Source of the DNA: Pogonophryne albipinna
Lineage: Eukaryota; Chordata; Actinopteri; Perciformes; Artedidraconidae
Length of the DNA stretch: 64,000 nucleotides
Direction: 5' to 3'
Assembly: GCA_028583405.1 (NCBI GenBank)
Contig: CM053258.1
Span: 314,699-378,698 of the forward strand
The position numbers were made by a program, and so were the translations under genes. The notes beneath the pieces were generated by a model. That model did not search any database. It was not told the DNA's origin and was given only the letters and a program-made list of their open reading frames with translations. Of the stretch, positions 11,101 through 26,324 are shown in pieces. Within the stretch, counting starts at the first letter, position 1. Every line of letters begins with the position of its first letter.

Positions 11101-14100
11101 ATTGGCTGTTGGTCTCTATTATCAAGGGATGTCATTGGCTGTTGGTCTCTATTATCAAGGGATGTCATTGGCTGTTGGTCTCTATTATCAAGGGATGTCA
11201 TTGGCTGTTGGTCTACATTATCAAGGGATGTCATTGGCTGTTGGTCTCTATTATCAAGGGATGTCATTGTCTGTTGGTCTACATTATCAAGGGATGTCAT
11301 TGGCTGTTGGTCTCTATTATCAAGGGATGTCATTGTCTGTTGGTCTACATTATCAAGAGATGTCATTGGCTGTTGGTCTACATTATCAAGGGATGTCATT
11401 GTCTGTTGGTCTACATTATCAAGGGATGTCATTGGCTGTTGGTCTTTATTATCAAGAGGTGTCATTGGCTGTTGGTCTACATTATCAAGAGATGTCATTG
11501 GCTGTTGATCTTTATTATCAAGGGATGTCATTGGCTGTTGGTCTCTATTATCAAGGGATGTCATTGGCTGTTGGTCTACATTATCAAGGGATGTCATTGG
11601 CTGTTGGTCTCTATTATCAAGGGATGTCATTGTCTGTTGGTCTACATTATCAAGGGATGTCATTGGCTCTTGGTCTACATTATCAAGAGATGTCATTGGC
11701 TGTTGGTCTACATTATCAAGGGATGTCATTGTCTGTTGGTCTACATTATCAAGGGATGCCATTGGCTGTTGGTCTCTATTATCAAGGGATGTCATTGGCT
11801 GTTGGTCTCTATTATCAAGGGATGTCATTGGCTGTTGGTCTCTATTATCAAGGGATGTCATTGTCTGTTGGTCTACATTATCAAGGGATGTCATTGGCTG
11901 TTGGTCTCTATTATCAAGGGATGTCATTGGCTGTTGGTCTCTATTATCAAGGGATGTCATTGGCTGTTGGTCTCTATTATCAAGGGATGTCATTGGCTGT
12001 TGGTCTTTATTATCAAGGGATGTCATTGGCTGTTGGTCTCTATTATCAAGGGATGTCATTGGCTGTTGGTCTCTATTATCAAGGGATGTCATTGGCTGTT
12101 GGTCTTTATTATCAAGAGATGTCATTGGCTGTTGGTCTTTATTATCAAGGGATGTCATTGGCTGTTGGTCTACATTATCAAGAGATGTCATTGGCTGTTG
12201 GTCTACATTATCAAGGGATGCCATTGGCTGTTGGTCTCTATTATCAAGGGATGTCATTGGCTGTTGGTCTCTATTATCAAGGGATGTCATTGGCTGTTCG
12301 TCTTTATTATCAAGAGGTGTCATTGGCTGTTGGTCTACATTATCAAGAGATGTCATTGGCTGTTGGTCTTTATTATCAAGGGATGTCATTGGCTGTTGGT
12401 CTACATTATCAAGAGATGTCATTGGCTGTTGGTCTCTATTATCAAGGGATGTCATTGGCTGTTGATCTCTATTATCAAGGGACGTTATTGGCTGTTGGTC
12501 TCTATTATCAAGGGATGTCATTGGCTGTTGGTCTACATTATCAAGGGACGTCATTGGCTGTTGGTCTTTATTATCAAGGGACGTCATTGGCTGTCTACAT
12601 TATCAAGGGATGTCATTGGCTGTTGGTCTTTATTATCAAGGGATGTCATTGGCTGTTGGTCTACATTATCAAGAGATGTCATTGGCTGTTGGTCTCTATT
12701 ATCATGGGATGTCATTGGCTGTTGGTCTACATTATCAAGAGATGTCATTGGCTGTTTGTCTTTATTATCAAGGGATGTCATTGGCTGTTGGTCTACATTA
12801 TCAAGAGATGTCATTGGCTGTTGGTCTCTATTATCAAGGGATGTCATTGGCTGTTGGTCTACATTATCAAGAGATGTCATTGGCTGTTTGTCTTTATTAT
12901 CAAGGGATGTCATTGGCTGTTGGTCTACATTATCAAGAGATGTCATTGGCTGTTGGTCTCTATTATCATGGGATGTCATTGGCTGTTGGTCTACATTATC
13001 AAGAGATGTCATTGGCTGTTTGTCTTTCTTATCAAGGGATGTCATTGGCTGTTGGTCTACATTATCAAGAGATGTCATTGGCTGTTGGTCTCTATTATCA
13101 AGGGATGTCATTGGCTGTTGGTCTACATTATCAAGAGATGTCATTGGCTGTTTGTCTTTATTATCAAGGGATGTCATTGGCTGTTGGTCTACATTATCAA
13201 GAGATGTCATTGGCTGTTGGTCTACATTATCAAGGGATGTCATTGGCTGTTGGTCTCTATTATCAAGGGATGTCATTGGCTGTTGGTCTCTATTATCAAG
13301 GGATGTCATTGTCTGTTGGTCTACATTATCAAGGGATGTCATTGGCTGTTGGTCTCTATTATCAAGGGATGTCATTGGCTGTTGGTCTCTATTATCAAGG
13401 GATGTCATTGGCTGTTGGTCTCTATTATCAAGGGATGTCATTGGCTGTTGGTCTCTATTATCAAGGGATGTCATTGGCTGTTGGTCTTTATTATCAAGGG
13501 ATGTCATTGGCTGTTGGTCTCTATTATCAAGGGATGTCATTGGCTGTTGGTCTCTATTATCAAGGGATGTCATTGGCTGTTGGTCTTTATTATCAAGAGA
13601 TGTCATTGGCTGTTGGTCTTTATTATCAAGGGATGTCATTGGCTGTTGGTCTACATTATCAAGAGATGTCATTGGCTGTTGGTCTACATTATCAAGGGAT
13701 GCCATTGGCTGTTGGTCTCTATTATCAAGGGATGTCATTGGCTGTTGGTCTCTATTATCAAGGGATGTCATTGGCTGTTCGTCTTTATTATCAAGAGGTG
13801 TCATTGGCTGTTGGTCTACATTATCAAGAGATGTCATTGGCTGTTGGTCTTTATTATCAAGGGATGTCATTGGCTGTTGGTCTACATTATCAAGAGATGT
13901 CATTGGCTGTTGGTCTCTATTATCAAGGGATGTCATTGGCTGTTGGTCTCTATTATCAAGGGACTGTTATTGGCTGTTGGTCTCTATTATCAAGGGATGT
14001 CATTGGCTGTTGGTCTACATTATCAAGGGACGTCATTGGCTGTTGGTCTTTATTATCAAGGGACGTCATTGGCTGTCTACATTATCAAGGGATGTCATTG

Positions 14101-14640
14101 GCTGTTGGTCTTTATTATCAAGGGATGTCATTGGCTGTTGGTCTACATTATCAAGAGATGTCATTGGCTGTTGGTCTCTATTATCATGGGATGTCATTGG
14201 CTGTTGGTCTACATTATCAAGAGATGTCATTGGCTGTTTGTCTTTATTATCAAGGGATGTCATTGGCTGTTGGTCTACATTATCAAGAGATGTCATTGGC
14301 TGTTGGTCTCTATTATCAAGGGATGTCATTGGCTGTTGGTCTACATTATCAAGAGATGTCATTGGCTGTTTGTCTTTATTATCAAGGGATGTCATTGGCT
14401 GTTGGTCTACATTATCAAGAGATGTCATTGGCAGTTGGTCTACATTATCAAGGGATGTCATTGGCTGTTGGTCTTTAATTATCAAGGGATGTCATTGGCT
14501 GTTGCTCTCCATTATCAAGGGATGTCATTGGCTGTTGGTCTACATTATCAAGGGATATCATTGGCTGTTGGTCTCTATTATCCAGGGATGTCATTGGCTG
14601 TTGTTTTCCATTATCCAAGGTTATGATTGGCTGTTAAGGA
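8146..14640. repeat. 33-bp minisatellite in intron 2, about 197 copies, left arm
   Basis: Tandem units of 33 bp: GATGTCATTGGCTGTTGGTC followed by TCTATTATCAAGG, with variants at fixed sites (TCTAC, TTTAT, TTGTCTG, GAGATGTC, GACGTC). The first units (ATTATCCAGGGATATGATTGG) and last units (CCAAGGTTATGATTGG) are divergent, while the core is homogenised. Unit variants recur in blocks (for example TTGATCTTTATTATCAAGGG at about 8998 and 9293), showing block duplications. Because 33 is divisible by three, huge frames of about 1,800-2,200 codons appear on both strands; they have no non-repeat coding content. The mirror array is at 36547-43214. Confidence 0.97.
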
Positions 14641-15300
14641 GTAATCTTTATTTTATTTGATGCATCCCATTGAATATTCGTTATATGATTTCCTGGCAGA
14701 CTTTAAGGCATTTAAGTGAGGAAGTCCACCTCTTTTCTCTCTGCCTTTATCTGGTTCTCCTCATGTTTAATGGATCTCTGTTTAAAGAAAGTTATTCAAA
14801 GCGTTCTGTCTCTCGTCAGGAAGACGCTTTTGTACATTTCAGTGGCAGGAAGTCTCTCTTCATTAACGGTCGGGAGTGTTTCAGTCATAAGAGACAGGAA
14901 GGAAGGCAACGTTTCATCAGGAGGGGGGGAGGGTGTTAGAGGACGGACATTTCCTGTGCAGCTGACAGCAGCTCTGACATAATTTCCTGTTCAAACCCCC
15001 CCCCCCCCCCAACCCCACCCGGCCGGAGGGAACCAGGAGAGAGGTGATTCAGTAAATGAGCAGAACACCAAACCAAACACTCAGCAACTTTTAAACGGCT
15101 GAATTATTATTAACTTCATGGTTTTTCAAGTCAATTCATTATAAAGACAGGAAGTTAATAGGAAGAGTTCAAACCATTCCCTGGTGGATGTTTCATTTGG
15201 ATTATTGGTGGGATACAATTCATTATTTGAAAACGTAAGGTTTAACTATTTAAGATTTTGAGTCGAAAAATGTAAGTACAATCATGAGACAAAATGAAAG
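14641..15300. other. Unique DNA between the 33-bp and 57-bp arrays, left arm
   Basis: Single-copy-like text within the arm, with a poly-C run near 14994-15010. Short open frames (about 14670-14980) show no recognisable domain and no good splice context. Mirrored at 35884-36546. No gene is called. Confidence 0.7.
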
Positions 15301-18300
15301 ATACACCTGAACATCAGCAGGAGAGGACTCTTTAAAGTAGAGACACTACATACTGATATACACCTGAACATCAGCAGGAGAGGACTCTTTAAAGTAGAGA
15401 CCACTACGTACTGATATACACCTGAACATCAGCAGGAGAGGACTCTTAAAGTAGAGACACTACATACTGATATACACCTGAACATCAGCAGGAGAGGACT
15501 CTTTAAAGTAGACACACTACATACTGATATACACCTGAACATCAGCCAGGAGAGGACTCTTTAAAGTAGAGACACTACATACTGATATACACCTGAACAT
15601 CAGCAGGAGAGGACTCTTTAAAGTAGAGACACTATATACTGATATACACCTGAGCATCAGGAGGAGAGGATCTCTTTAAAGTAGAAACACTACATACTGA
15701 TATACACCTGAACATCAGCAGGAGAGGACTCTTTAAAAGTAGAGACACTACATAATCGATATACACCTGAACATCAGCAGGAGAGGACTCTTTAATAGTA
15801 GAGACACTCCATAACTGATATACACCTGAACATCAGCAGGAGAGGACTCTTTAAAGTAGAGACACTACATACTGATATACACCTGAACATGAGCAGGAGA
15901 GGACTCTTTAAAGTAGAGACACTATATACTGATATACACCAGAACATCAGCAGGAGAGAACTCTTTAAAGTAGAGACACTACATACTGATATACACCTGA
16001 ACATCAGCAGGAGAGGACTCTTTAAAGTAGAGACACTACATACTTGATATACACCTGAACATCAGCAGGAGAGGACTCTTTAAAGTAGAGACACTATATA
16101 CTGATATAACCTGAGCATCAGCAGGAGAGGACTCTTTAAAGTAGAAACACTACATACTGATATACACCTGAACATCAGCAGGAGAGGACTCTTTAAAGTA
16201 GAGACACTACATAATGATATACACCTGAACATCAGCAGGAGAGGACTCTTTAAAGTAAAGACACTCCATACTGATATACACCTGAACATCAGCAGGAGAG
16301 GACTCTTTAAAGTAGAGACACTACATACTGATATAAACCTTAACATCAGCAGGAGAGGACTCTTTAAAGTAGAGACACTACATACTGATATACACCTGAA
16401 CATCAGCAGGAGAGGACTCTTTAAAGTAGAGACACTACATACTGATATACACCTGAACATCAGCAGGAGAGGACTCTTTAAAGTAGAGACACTACATACT
16501 GATAGAAACCTGAACATCAGCAGGAGAGGACTCTTTAAAGTAGAGCACACTACATACTGATATACACCTGAACATTCAGCAGGAGAGGACTCTTTAAAGT
16601 AGAGACACTACATACTGATATACACCTGAACATCAGCAGGAGAGGACTCTTTAAAGTAGAGGACACTACATACTGATATACACCTGAACATCAGCAGGAG
16701 AGGACTCTTTAAAGTAGAGACACTACATACTGGTATACACCTGAACATCAGCAGGAGAGGACTCTTTAAAGTAGAAACACTACATACTGATATACACCTG
16801 AACATCAGCAGGAGAGGACTCTGTAAAGTAGAAACACTACATACTGATATACACCTGACAATCAGCAGGAGAGGACTCTTTAAAGTAGAGACACTACATA
16901 CTGATATACACCTGAACATCAGCAGGAGAGGACTCTTTAAAGCAGAGGACACTACATACTGATATACACCTGAACATCAGCAGGAGAGGTCTCTTTAAAG
17001 TAGAGACACTACATAATGATATACACCTGAACATCAGCAGGGAGAGGGACTCTTTTAAAGTAGAGACACTCCATACTGATATACACCTGAACATCAGCAG
17101 GAGAGGACTCTTTAAAGTAGAGACACTACATACTGATATACACCTGAAACATGAGCAGGAGAGCGACTCTTTAAGTAGAGACACTATATACTGATATACA
17201 CCAGAACATCAGCAGGAGAGAACTCTTTAAAGTAGAGGACACTACATACTGATATACACCTGAACATCAGCAGGAGAGGACTCTTTAAAGTAGAGACACT
17301 ACATACTGATATACACCTGAACCATCAGGCAGGAAGAGGACTCTTTAAAGTAGAGACACTATATACTGATATACACCTGAGCATCAGCAGGAGAGGACTC
17401 TTTAAAGTAGAAACACTACATACTGATATACACCTGAACATCAGCAGGAGAGGACTCTTTAAAGTAGAGACACTACATAATGATATACACACTGAACATC
17501 AGCAGGAGAGGACTCGTTAAAGTAAAGACACTCCATACTGATATACACCTGAACATCAGCAGGAGAGGACTCTTTAAAGTAGAGACACTACATACTGATA
17601 TAAACCTAAACATCAGCAGGAAGAGGACTCTTTAAAGTAGAGACACTACATACTGATATACACCTGAACATCAGCAGGAGAGGACTCTTTAAAGTAGAGA
17701 CACTACTACTGATATACACCTGAACATCAGCAGAGGAGGACTCTTTAAAGTAGAGACCCTACATACTGATAGAAACCTGAACATCAGCAGGAGAGGACTC
17801 TTTAAAGTAGAGACACTACATACTGATATACACCTGAACATCAGCAGGAGAGGACTCTTTAAAGTAGAGACACTACATACTGATATACACCTGAACATCA
17901 GCAGGAGAGGACTCTTTAAAGTAGAGACACTACATACTGATATACACCTGAACATCAGCAGGAGAGGACTCTTTAAAGTAGAGACACTACATACTGGTAT
18001 ACACCTGAACATCAGCAGGAGAGGACTCTTTAAAGTAGAAACACTACATACTGATATACACCTGAACATCAGCAGGAGAGGACTCTGTAAAGTAGAAACA
18101 CTACATACTGATATACACCTGAACATCAGCAGGAGAGGACTCTTTAAAGTAGAAACACTACATACTGATATACACCTGAACATCAGCAGGAGAGGACTCT
18201 TTAAAGTAGAGACACTACATACTGATATACACCTGAACATCAGCAGGAGAGGACTCTTTAAAGTAGAGACACTACATACTGATATACACCTGAACATCAG

Positions 18301-21300
18301 CAGGAGAGGACTCTTTAAAGTAGAGACACTACATACTGATATACACCTGAACATCAGCAGGAGAGGACTCTTTAATACCTACGCTTACAGAGACACTACA
18401 TACTGATATACACCTGAACATCAGCAGGAGAGGACTCTTTAAAGTAGAGACACTACATACTGATATACACCTGAACATCAGCAGGAGAGGACTCTTTAAA
18501 GTAGAGACACTCATACTTGATATACACCTGAACATCAGCAGGAGAGGACTCTTTAAAGTAGAGACACTACATACTGATATACACATGAACATCAGCAGGA
18601 GAGGACTCTTTAAAGTAGAGGACACTACATACTGATATACACCTGAACATCAGCAGGAGAGGACTCTTTAAAGTAGAGACACTACATACTGATATACCCC
18701 TGAACATCAGCAGGAGAGGACTCTTTAAAGTAGAGGACACTACATACTGATATACACCTGAACATCAGCAGGAGAGGACTCTTTAAAGTAGAGACACTAA
18801 CATACTGATATACACCTGATCATCAGCAGGAGAGGACTCTTTAAAGTAGAGACACTACACACTGATATACACCTGAACATCAGCAGGAGAGGACTCTTTA
18901 AAGTAGAGACACTACATACTGATATACACCTGAACATCAGCAGGAGAGGACTCTTTAAAGTAGAGACACTACATACTGATATACACCTGAACATCAGCAG
19001 GAGAGGACTCTTTAAAGTAGAGACACTACATACTGATATACACCTGAGCATCAGCAGGAGAGGACTCTTTAAAGTAGAAACACTACATACTGATATACAC
19101 CTGAACATCAGCAGGAGAGGACTCTTTAAAGTAGAGACACTACATACTGATATACACCTGAACATCAGCTGGAGAGGACTCTTTAAAGTAGAGACACTAC
19201 AGACTGATATACACCTGAACATCAGCAGGAGAGGACTCTTTAAAGTAGAGACACTACATACTGATATACACCTGAACATCAGCAGGAGAGGACTCTTTAA
19301 AGTAGAGACACTACATACTGATATACACCTGAACATCAGCAGGAGAGGACTCTTTAAAGTAGAGACACTACATACTGATATACACCTGAACATCAGCAGG
19401 AGAGGACTCTTTAAAGTAGAGACACTACATACTGATATACACCTGAACATCAGCAGGAGAGGACTCTTTAAAGTAGAGACACTATATACTGATATACACC
19501 TGAACATCAGCAGGAGAGGACTCTTTAAAGTAGAGACACTACATACTGATATACACCTGAACATCAGCAGGAGAGAACTCTTTAAAGTAGAGACACTACA
19601 TACTGATATACACCTGAACATCAGCAGGAGAGCACTCTTTAAAGTAGAGACACTACATACTGATATACACCTGAACATCAGCAGGAGAGGACTCTTTAAA
19701 GTAGAGACACTACATACTGATATACACCTGAACATCAGCAGGAGAGGACTCTTTAAAGTAGAGACACTACATACTGATATACACCTGAACATCAGCAGGA
19801 GAGACTCTTTAAAGTAGAGACACTACATACTGATATACACCTGAACATCAGCAGGAGAGCACTCTTTAAAGTATAGACACTACATACTGATATACACCTG
19901 AACATCAGCAGGAGAGGACTCTTTAAAGTAGAGACACTACATACTGATATACAACTGAACATCAGCAGGAGATGACTCTTTAAAGTAGAGACACTACATA
20001 CTGATATACACCTGAACATCAGCAGGAGAGGACTCTTTAAAGTAGAGACACTACATACTGATATACACCTGAACATCAGCAGGAGAGGACTCTTTAAAGT
20101 AGAGGCACTACATACTGATATACACCTGAACATCAGCAGGAGAGGACTCTTTAAAGTAGAGACACTACATACTGATATACACCTGAACATCAGCAGGAGA
20201 GGACTCTTTAAAGTAGAGGCACTACATACTGATATACACCTGAACATCAGCAGGAGAGGACTCTTTAAAGTAGAGACACTACATACTGATATACACCTGA
20301 ACATCAGCAGGAGAGGACTCTTTAAAGTAGAGACACTACATACTGATATACACCTGAACATCAGCAGGAGAGGACTCTTTAAAGTAGAGACACTACATAC
20401 TGATATACACCTGAACATCAGCAGGAGAGGACTCTTTAAAGTAGAGACACTACATACTGATATACACCTGAACATCAGCAGGAGAGGACTCTTTAAAGTT
20501 GAGAAACTACATACTGATATACACCTGAACATCAGCAGGAGAGGACTCTTTAAAGTAGAGACACTACATACTGATATACACCTGAACATCAGCAGGAGAG
20601 GACTCTTTAAAGTATAGACACTACATACTGATATACACCTGAACATCAGCAGGAGAGGACTCTTTAAAGTAGAGGCACTACATACTGATATACACCTGAA
20701 CATCAGCAGGAGAGGACTCTTTAAAGTAGAGACACTACATACTGATATACACCTGAACATCAGCAGGAGAGGACTCTTTAAAGTAGAGGCACTACATACT
20801 GATATACACCTGAACATCAGCAGGAGAGGACTCTTTAAAGTAGAGACACTACATACTGATATACACCTGAACATCAGCAGGAGAGGACTCTTTAAAGTAG
20901 AGACACTACATACTGATATACACCTGAACATCAGCAGGAGATGACTCTTTAAAGTAGAGACACTACATAATGATATACACCTGAACATCAGCAGGAGAGG
21001 ACTCTTTAAAGTAGAGACACTATATACTGATATACACCTGAACATCAGCAGGAGAGGACTCTTTAAAGTAGAAACTACATACTGATATACACCTGAACAT
21101 CAGCAGGAGAGGACTCTTTAAAGTAGAGACACTACATACTGATATACACCTGAACATCAGCAGGAGAGGACTCTTTAAAGTAGAGACACTACATACTGAT
21201 ATACACCTGAACATCAGCAGGAGAGGACTCTTTAAAGTAGAGACACTACATAATGATATACACCTGAACATCAGCAGGAGAGGACTCTTTAAAGTAGAGA

Positions 21301-23920
21301 CACTACATACTGATATACACCTGAACATCAGCAGGAGAGGACTCTTTAAAGTAGAGACACTACATACTGATATACACCTGAACACAGAGGAGAGAACTCT
21401 TTAAAGTAGAGACACTACATACTGATATACACCTGAACATCAGCAGGAGAGGACTCTTTAAAGTAGAGACACTACATACTGATATACACCTGAACATCAG
21501 CAGGAGAGGACTCTTTAAAGTAGAGAACTACATACTGATATACACCTGAACATCAGCAGGAGAGGACTCTTTAAAGTAGAGACACTACATACTGATATAC
21601 ACCTGAACATCAGCAGGAGAGGACTCTTTAAAGTAGAGACACTACATACTGATATACACCTGAACATCAGCAGGAGAGGACTCTTTAAAGTAGAGACACT
21701 ACATACTGATATACACCTGAACATCAGCAGGAGAGGACTCTTTAAAGTAGAGACACTACATACTGATATACACCTGAACATCAGCAGGAGAGGACTCTTT
21801 AAAGTAGAGACACTAACTATATGATATACACCTGAACATCAGCAGGAGAGGACTCTTTAAAGTAGAGACACTACATACTGATATACACCTGAACATCAGC
21901 AGGAGAGGACTCTTTAAAGTAGAGACACTACATACTGATATACACCTGAACATCAGCAGGAGAGACTCTTTAAAGTAGAGACACTACATACTGATATACA
22001 CCTGAACATCAGCAGGAGAGACTCTTTAAAGTAGAGACACTACATACTGATATACACCTGAACATCAGCAGGAGAGGACTCTTTAAAGTAGAGACACTAC
22101 ATACTGATATACACCTGAACATCAGCAGGAGAGGACTCTTTAAAGTAGAGACACTACATACTGATATACACCTGAACATCAGCAGGAGAGACTCTTTAAA
22201 GTAGAGACACTACATACTGATATACACCTGAACATCAGCAGGAGAGGACTCTTTAAAGTAGAGACACTACGTACTGATATACACCTGAACATCAGCAGGA
22301 GAGGACTCTTTAAAGTAGAGACACTACATACTGATATACACCTGAACATCAGCAGGAGAGGACTCTTTAAAGTAGAGACACTACATACTGATATACACCT
22401 GAACATCAGCAGGAGAGGACTCTTTAAAGTAGAGACACTACATAATGATATACACCTGAACATCAGCAGGAGAGGACTCTTTAAAGTAGAGACACTACAT
22501 ACTGATATACACCTGAACATCAGCAGGAGAGGACTCTTTAAAGTAGAGACACTACATACTGATATACACCTGAACATCAGCAGGAGAGGACTCTTTAAAG
22601 TAGAGACACTACATAATGATATACACCTGAACATCAGCAGGAGAGGACTCTTTAAAGTAGAGACACTACATACTGATATACACCTGAACATCAGCAGGAG
22701 AGGACTCTTTAAAGTAGAGACACTACATACTGATATACACCTGAACATCAGCAGGAGAGACTCTTTAAAGTAGAGACACTACATACTGATATACACCTGA
22801 ACATCAGCAGGAGAGGACTCTTTAAAGTAGAGACACTACATACTGATATACACCTGAACATCAGCAGGAGAGGACTCTTTAAAGTAGAGACACTACATAC
22901 TGATATACACCTGAACATCAGCAGGAGAGGACTCTTTAAAGTAGAGACACTACATACTGATATACACCTGAACATCAGCAGGAGAGGACTCTTTAAAGTA
23001 GACACTACGTGATATACACCTGAACATCAGCAGGAGAGGACTCTTTAAAGTAGAGACACTACATACTGATATACACCTGAACATCAGCAGGAGAGGACTC
23101 TTTAAAGTAGAGACACTACATACTGATATACACCTGATCATCAGCAGGAGAGGACTCTTTAAAGTAGAGACACTACATACTGATATACACCTGATCATCA
23201 GAGAGAGGACTCTTTAAAGTAGAGACACTACATACTGATATACACCTGAACATCAGCAGGAGAGGACTCTTTAAAGTAGAGACACTACATACTGATATAC
23301 ACCTGAACATCAGCAGGAGAGGACTCTTTAAAGTAGAGACACTACATACTGATATACACCTGAACATCAGCAGGAGAGGACTCTTTAAAGTAGAGACACT
23401 ACATACTGATATACACCTGAACATCAGCAGGAGAGGACTCTTTAAAGTAGAGACACTACATACTGATATACACCTGAACATCAGCAGGAGAGGACTCTTT
23501 AAAGTAGAGACACTACATACTGATATACACCTGAACATCAGCAGGAGAGGACTCTTTAAAGTAGAGACACTACATACTGATATACACCTGAACATCAGCA
23601 GGAGAGGACTCTTTAAAGTAGAGACTACATACTGATATACACCTGAAAGCATCAGCAGGAGAGGACTCTTTAAAGTAGAGACACTACATACTGATATACA
23701 CCTGAACATCAGCAGGAGAGGACTCTTTAAAGTAGAGACCTACATACTGATATACACCTGAACATCAGCAGGAGAGGACTCTTTAAAGTAGAGACACTAC
23801 ATACTGATACACCTGAACATCAGCAGAGAGGACTCTTTAAAGTAGAGACACTACATACTGATATACACCTGAACATCAGCAGGAGAGGACTCTTTAAAGT
23901 AGAGACACTACATACTGATA
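15301..23920. repeat. 57-bp minisatellite, about 150 copies, left arm
   Basis: Units of 57 bp: ATACACCTGAACATCAGCAG, then GAGAGGACTCTTTAAAGTAG, then AGACACTACATACTGAT. The outer part (15301 to about 18800) has many one-base indels and a repeated block of about 1.26 kb; the inner part is cleaner. The period is 19 codons, so the minus strand shows long MFRCISVCSVSTLKSPLLL repeats that are not a gene. The same array in the opposite orientation occupies 24853-35883. Confidence 0.97.
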
Positions 23921-24852
<932 letters not shown>

Positions 24853-26324
24853 TTTAAAGAGTCTGATGTTCAGGTGTATATCAGTATGTAGTGTCTCTAC
24901 TTTAAAGAGTCCTCTCCTGCTGATGTTCAGGTGTATATCAGTATGTAGTCTCTAGTTTAAAGAGTCCTCTCCTGCTGATGTTCAGGTGTATATCAGTATG
25001 TAGTGTCTCTACTTTAAAGAGTCCTCTCCTGCTGATGTTCAGGTGTATATCAGTATGTAGTCTCTAGTTTAAAGAGTCCTCTCCTGCTGATGTTCAGGTG
25101 TATATCAGTATGTAGTGTCTCTACTTTAAAGAGTCCTCTCCTGCTGATGATCAGGTGTATATCAGTATGTAGTCTCTAGTTTAAAGAGTCCTCTCCTGCT
25201 GATGTTCAGGTGTATATCAGTATGTAGTGTCTCTACTTTAAAGAGTCCTCTCCTGCTGATGTTCAGGTGTATATCAGTATGTAGTGTCTCTACTTTAAAG
25301 AGTCCTCTCCTGCTGATGTTCAGGTGTATATCAGTATGTAGTGTCTCTACTTTAAAGAGTCCTCTCCTGCTGATGTTCAGGTGTATATCAGTATGTAGTG
25401 TCTCTACTTTAAAGAGTCCTCTCCTGCTGATGTTCAGGTGTATATCAGTATGTAGTGTCTCTACTTTAAAGAGTCCTCTCTGCTGATGTTCAGGTGTATA
25501 TCAGTACGTAGTGTCTCTACTTTAAAGAGTCCTCTCCTGCTGATGTTCAGGTGTATATCAGTATGTAGTGTCTCTACTTTAAAGAGTCCTCTCCTGCTGA
25601 TGTTCAGGTGTATATCAGTATGTAGTCTCTAGTTTAAAGAGTCCTCTCCTGCTGATGTTCAGGTGTATATCAGTATGTAGTGTCTCTACTTTAAAGAGTC
25701 CTCTCCTGCTGATGTTCAGGTGTATATCAGTATGTAGTGTCTCTACTTTAAAGAGTCCTCTCCTGATGATCAGGTGTATATCAGTATGTAGTGTCTCTAC
25801 TTTAAAGAGTCCTCTCCTGCTGATGTTCAGGTGTATATCAGTATGTAGTCTAGTTTAAAGAGTCCTCTCCTGCTGATGTTCAGGTGTATATCAGTATGTA
25901 GTGTCTCTACTTTAAAGAGTCCTCTCCTGCTGATGATCAGGTGTATATCAGTATGTAGTCTCTAGTTTAAAGAGTCCTCTCCTGCTGATGTTCAGGTGTA
26001 TATCAGTATGTAGTGTCTCTACTTTAAAGAGTCCTCTCCTGCTGATGTCAGGTGTATATCAGTAGTAGTGTCTCTACTTTAAAGAGTCCTCTCCTGCTGA
26101 TGTTCAGGTGTCTATCAGTATGTAGTGTCTCAATTTAAAGAGTCCTCTCCTGCTGATGTTCAGGGTATATCGTAGTATAGTGTCTCTACTTTAAAGAGTC
26201 CTCTCCTGCTGATGTTCAGGTGTATATCAGTATGTAGTGTCTCTACTTTAAAGAGTCCTCTCTGCTGATGTTCAGGTGTATATCAGTACGTAGTGTCTCT
26301 ACTTTAAAGAGTCCTCTCCTGCTG
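24853..26324. repeat. 57-bp minisatellite, inverted orientation, before the gap
   Basis: Same unit as at 15301-23920 but reverse complemented (GATGTTCAGGTGTATATCAG and onward), about 26 copies. The first copies alternate between a 57-bp unit with TAGTGTCTCTACTTTAAAG and a shorter 55-bp unit with TAGTCTCTAGTTTAAAG, making a dimeric higher-order repeat not seen in the left arm. Confidence 0.95.

Noticed and set aside
8146..14660. Plus-strand open frames of about 2,170 and 1,812 codons, and minus-strand frames of TSLDNRDQQPM repeats up to 1,385 codons
   Set aside because: The 33-bp period equals 11 codons and the unit lacks stops in most frames, so long frames arise on both strands at once. No non-repeat domain is present, and the array lies in an intron-like position after a splice donor.
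14670..14982. 88-89-codon frames in the unique DNA between arrays (and mirror 36199-36466)
   Set aside because: Two overlapping frames with no recognisable domain; identical mirrors reflect only the duplication.
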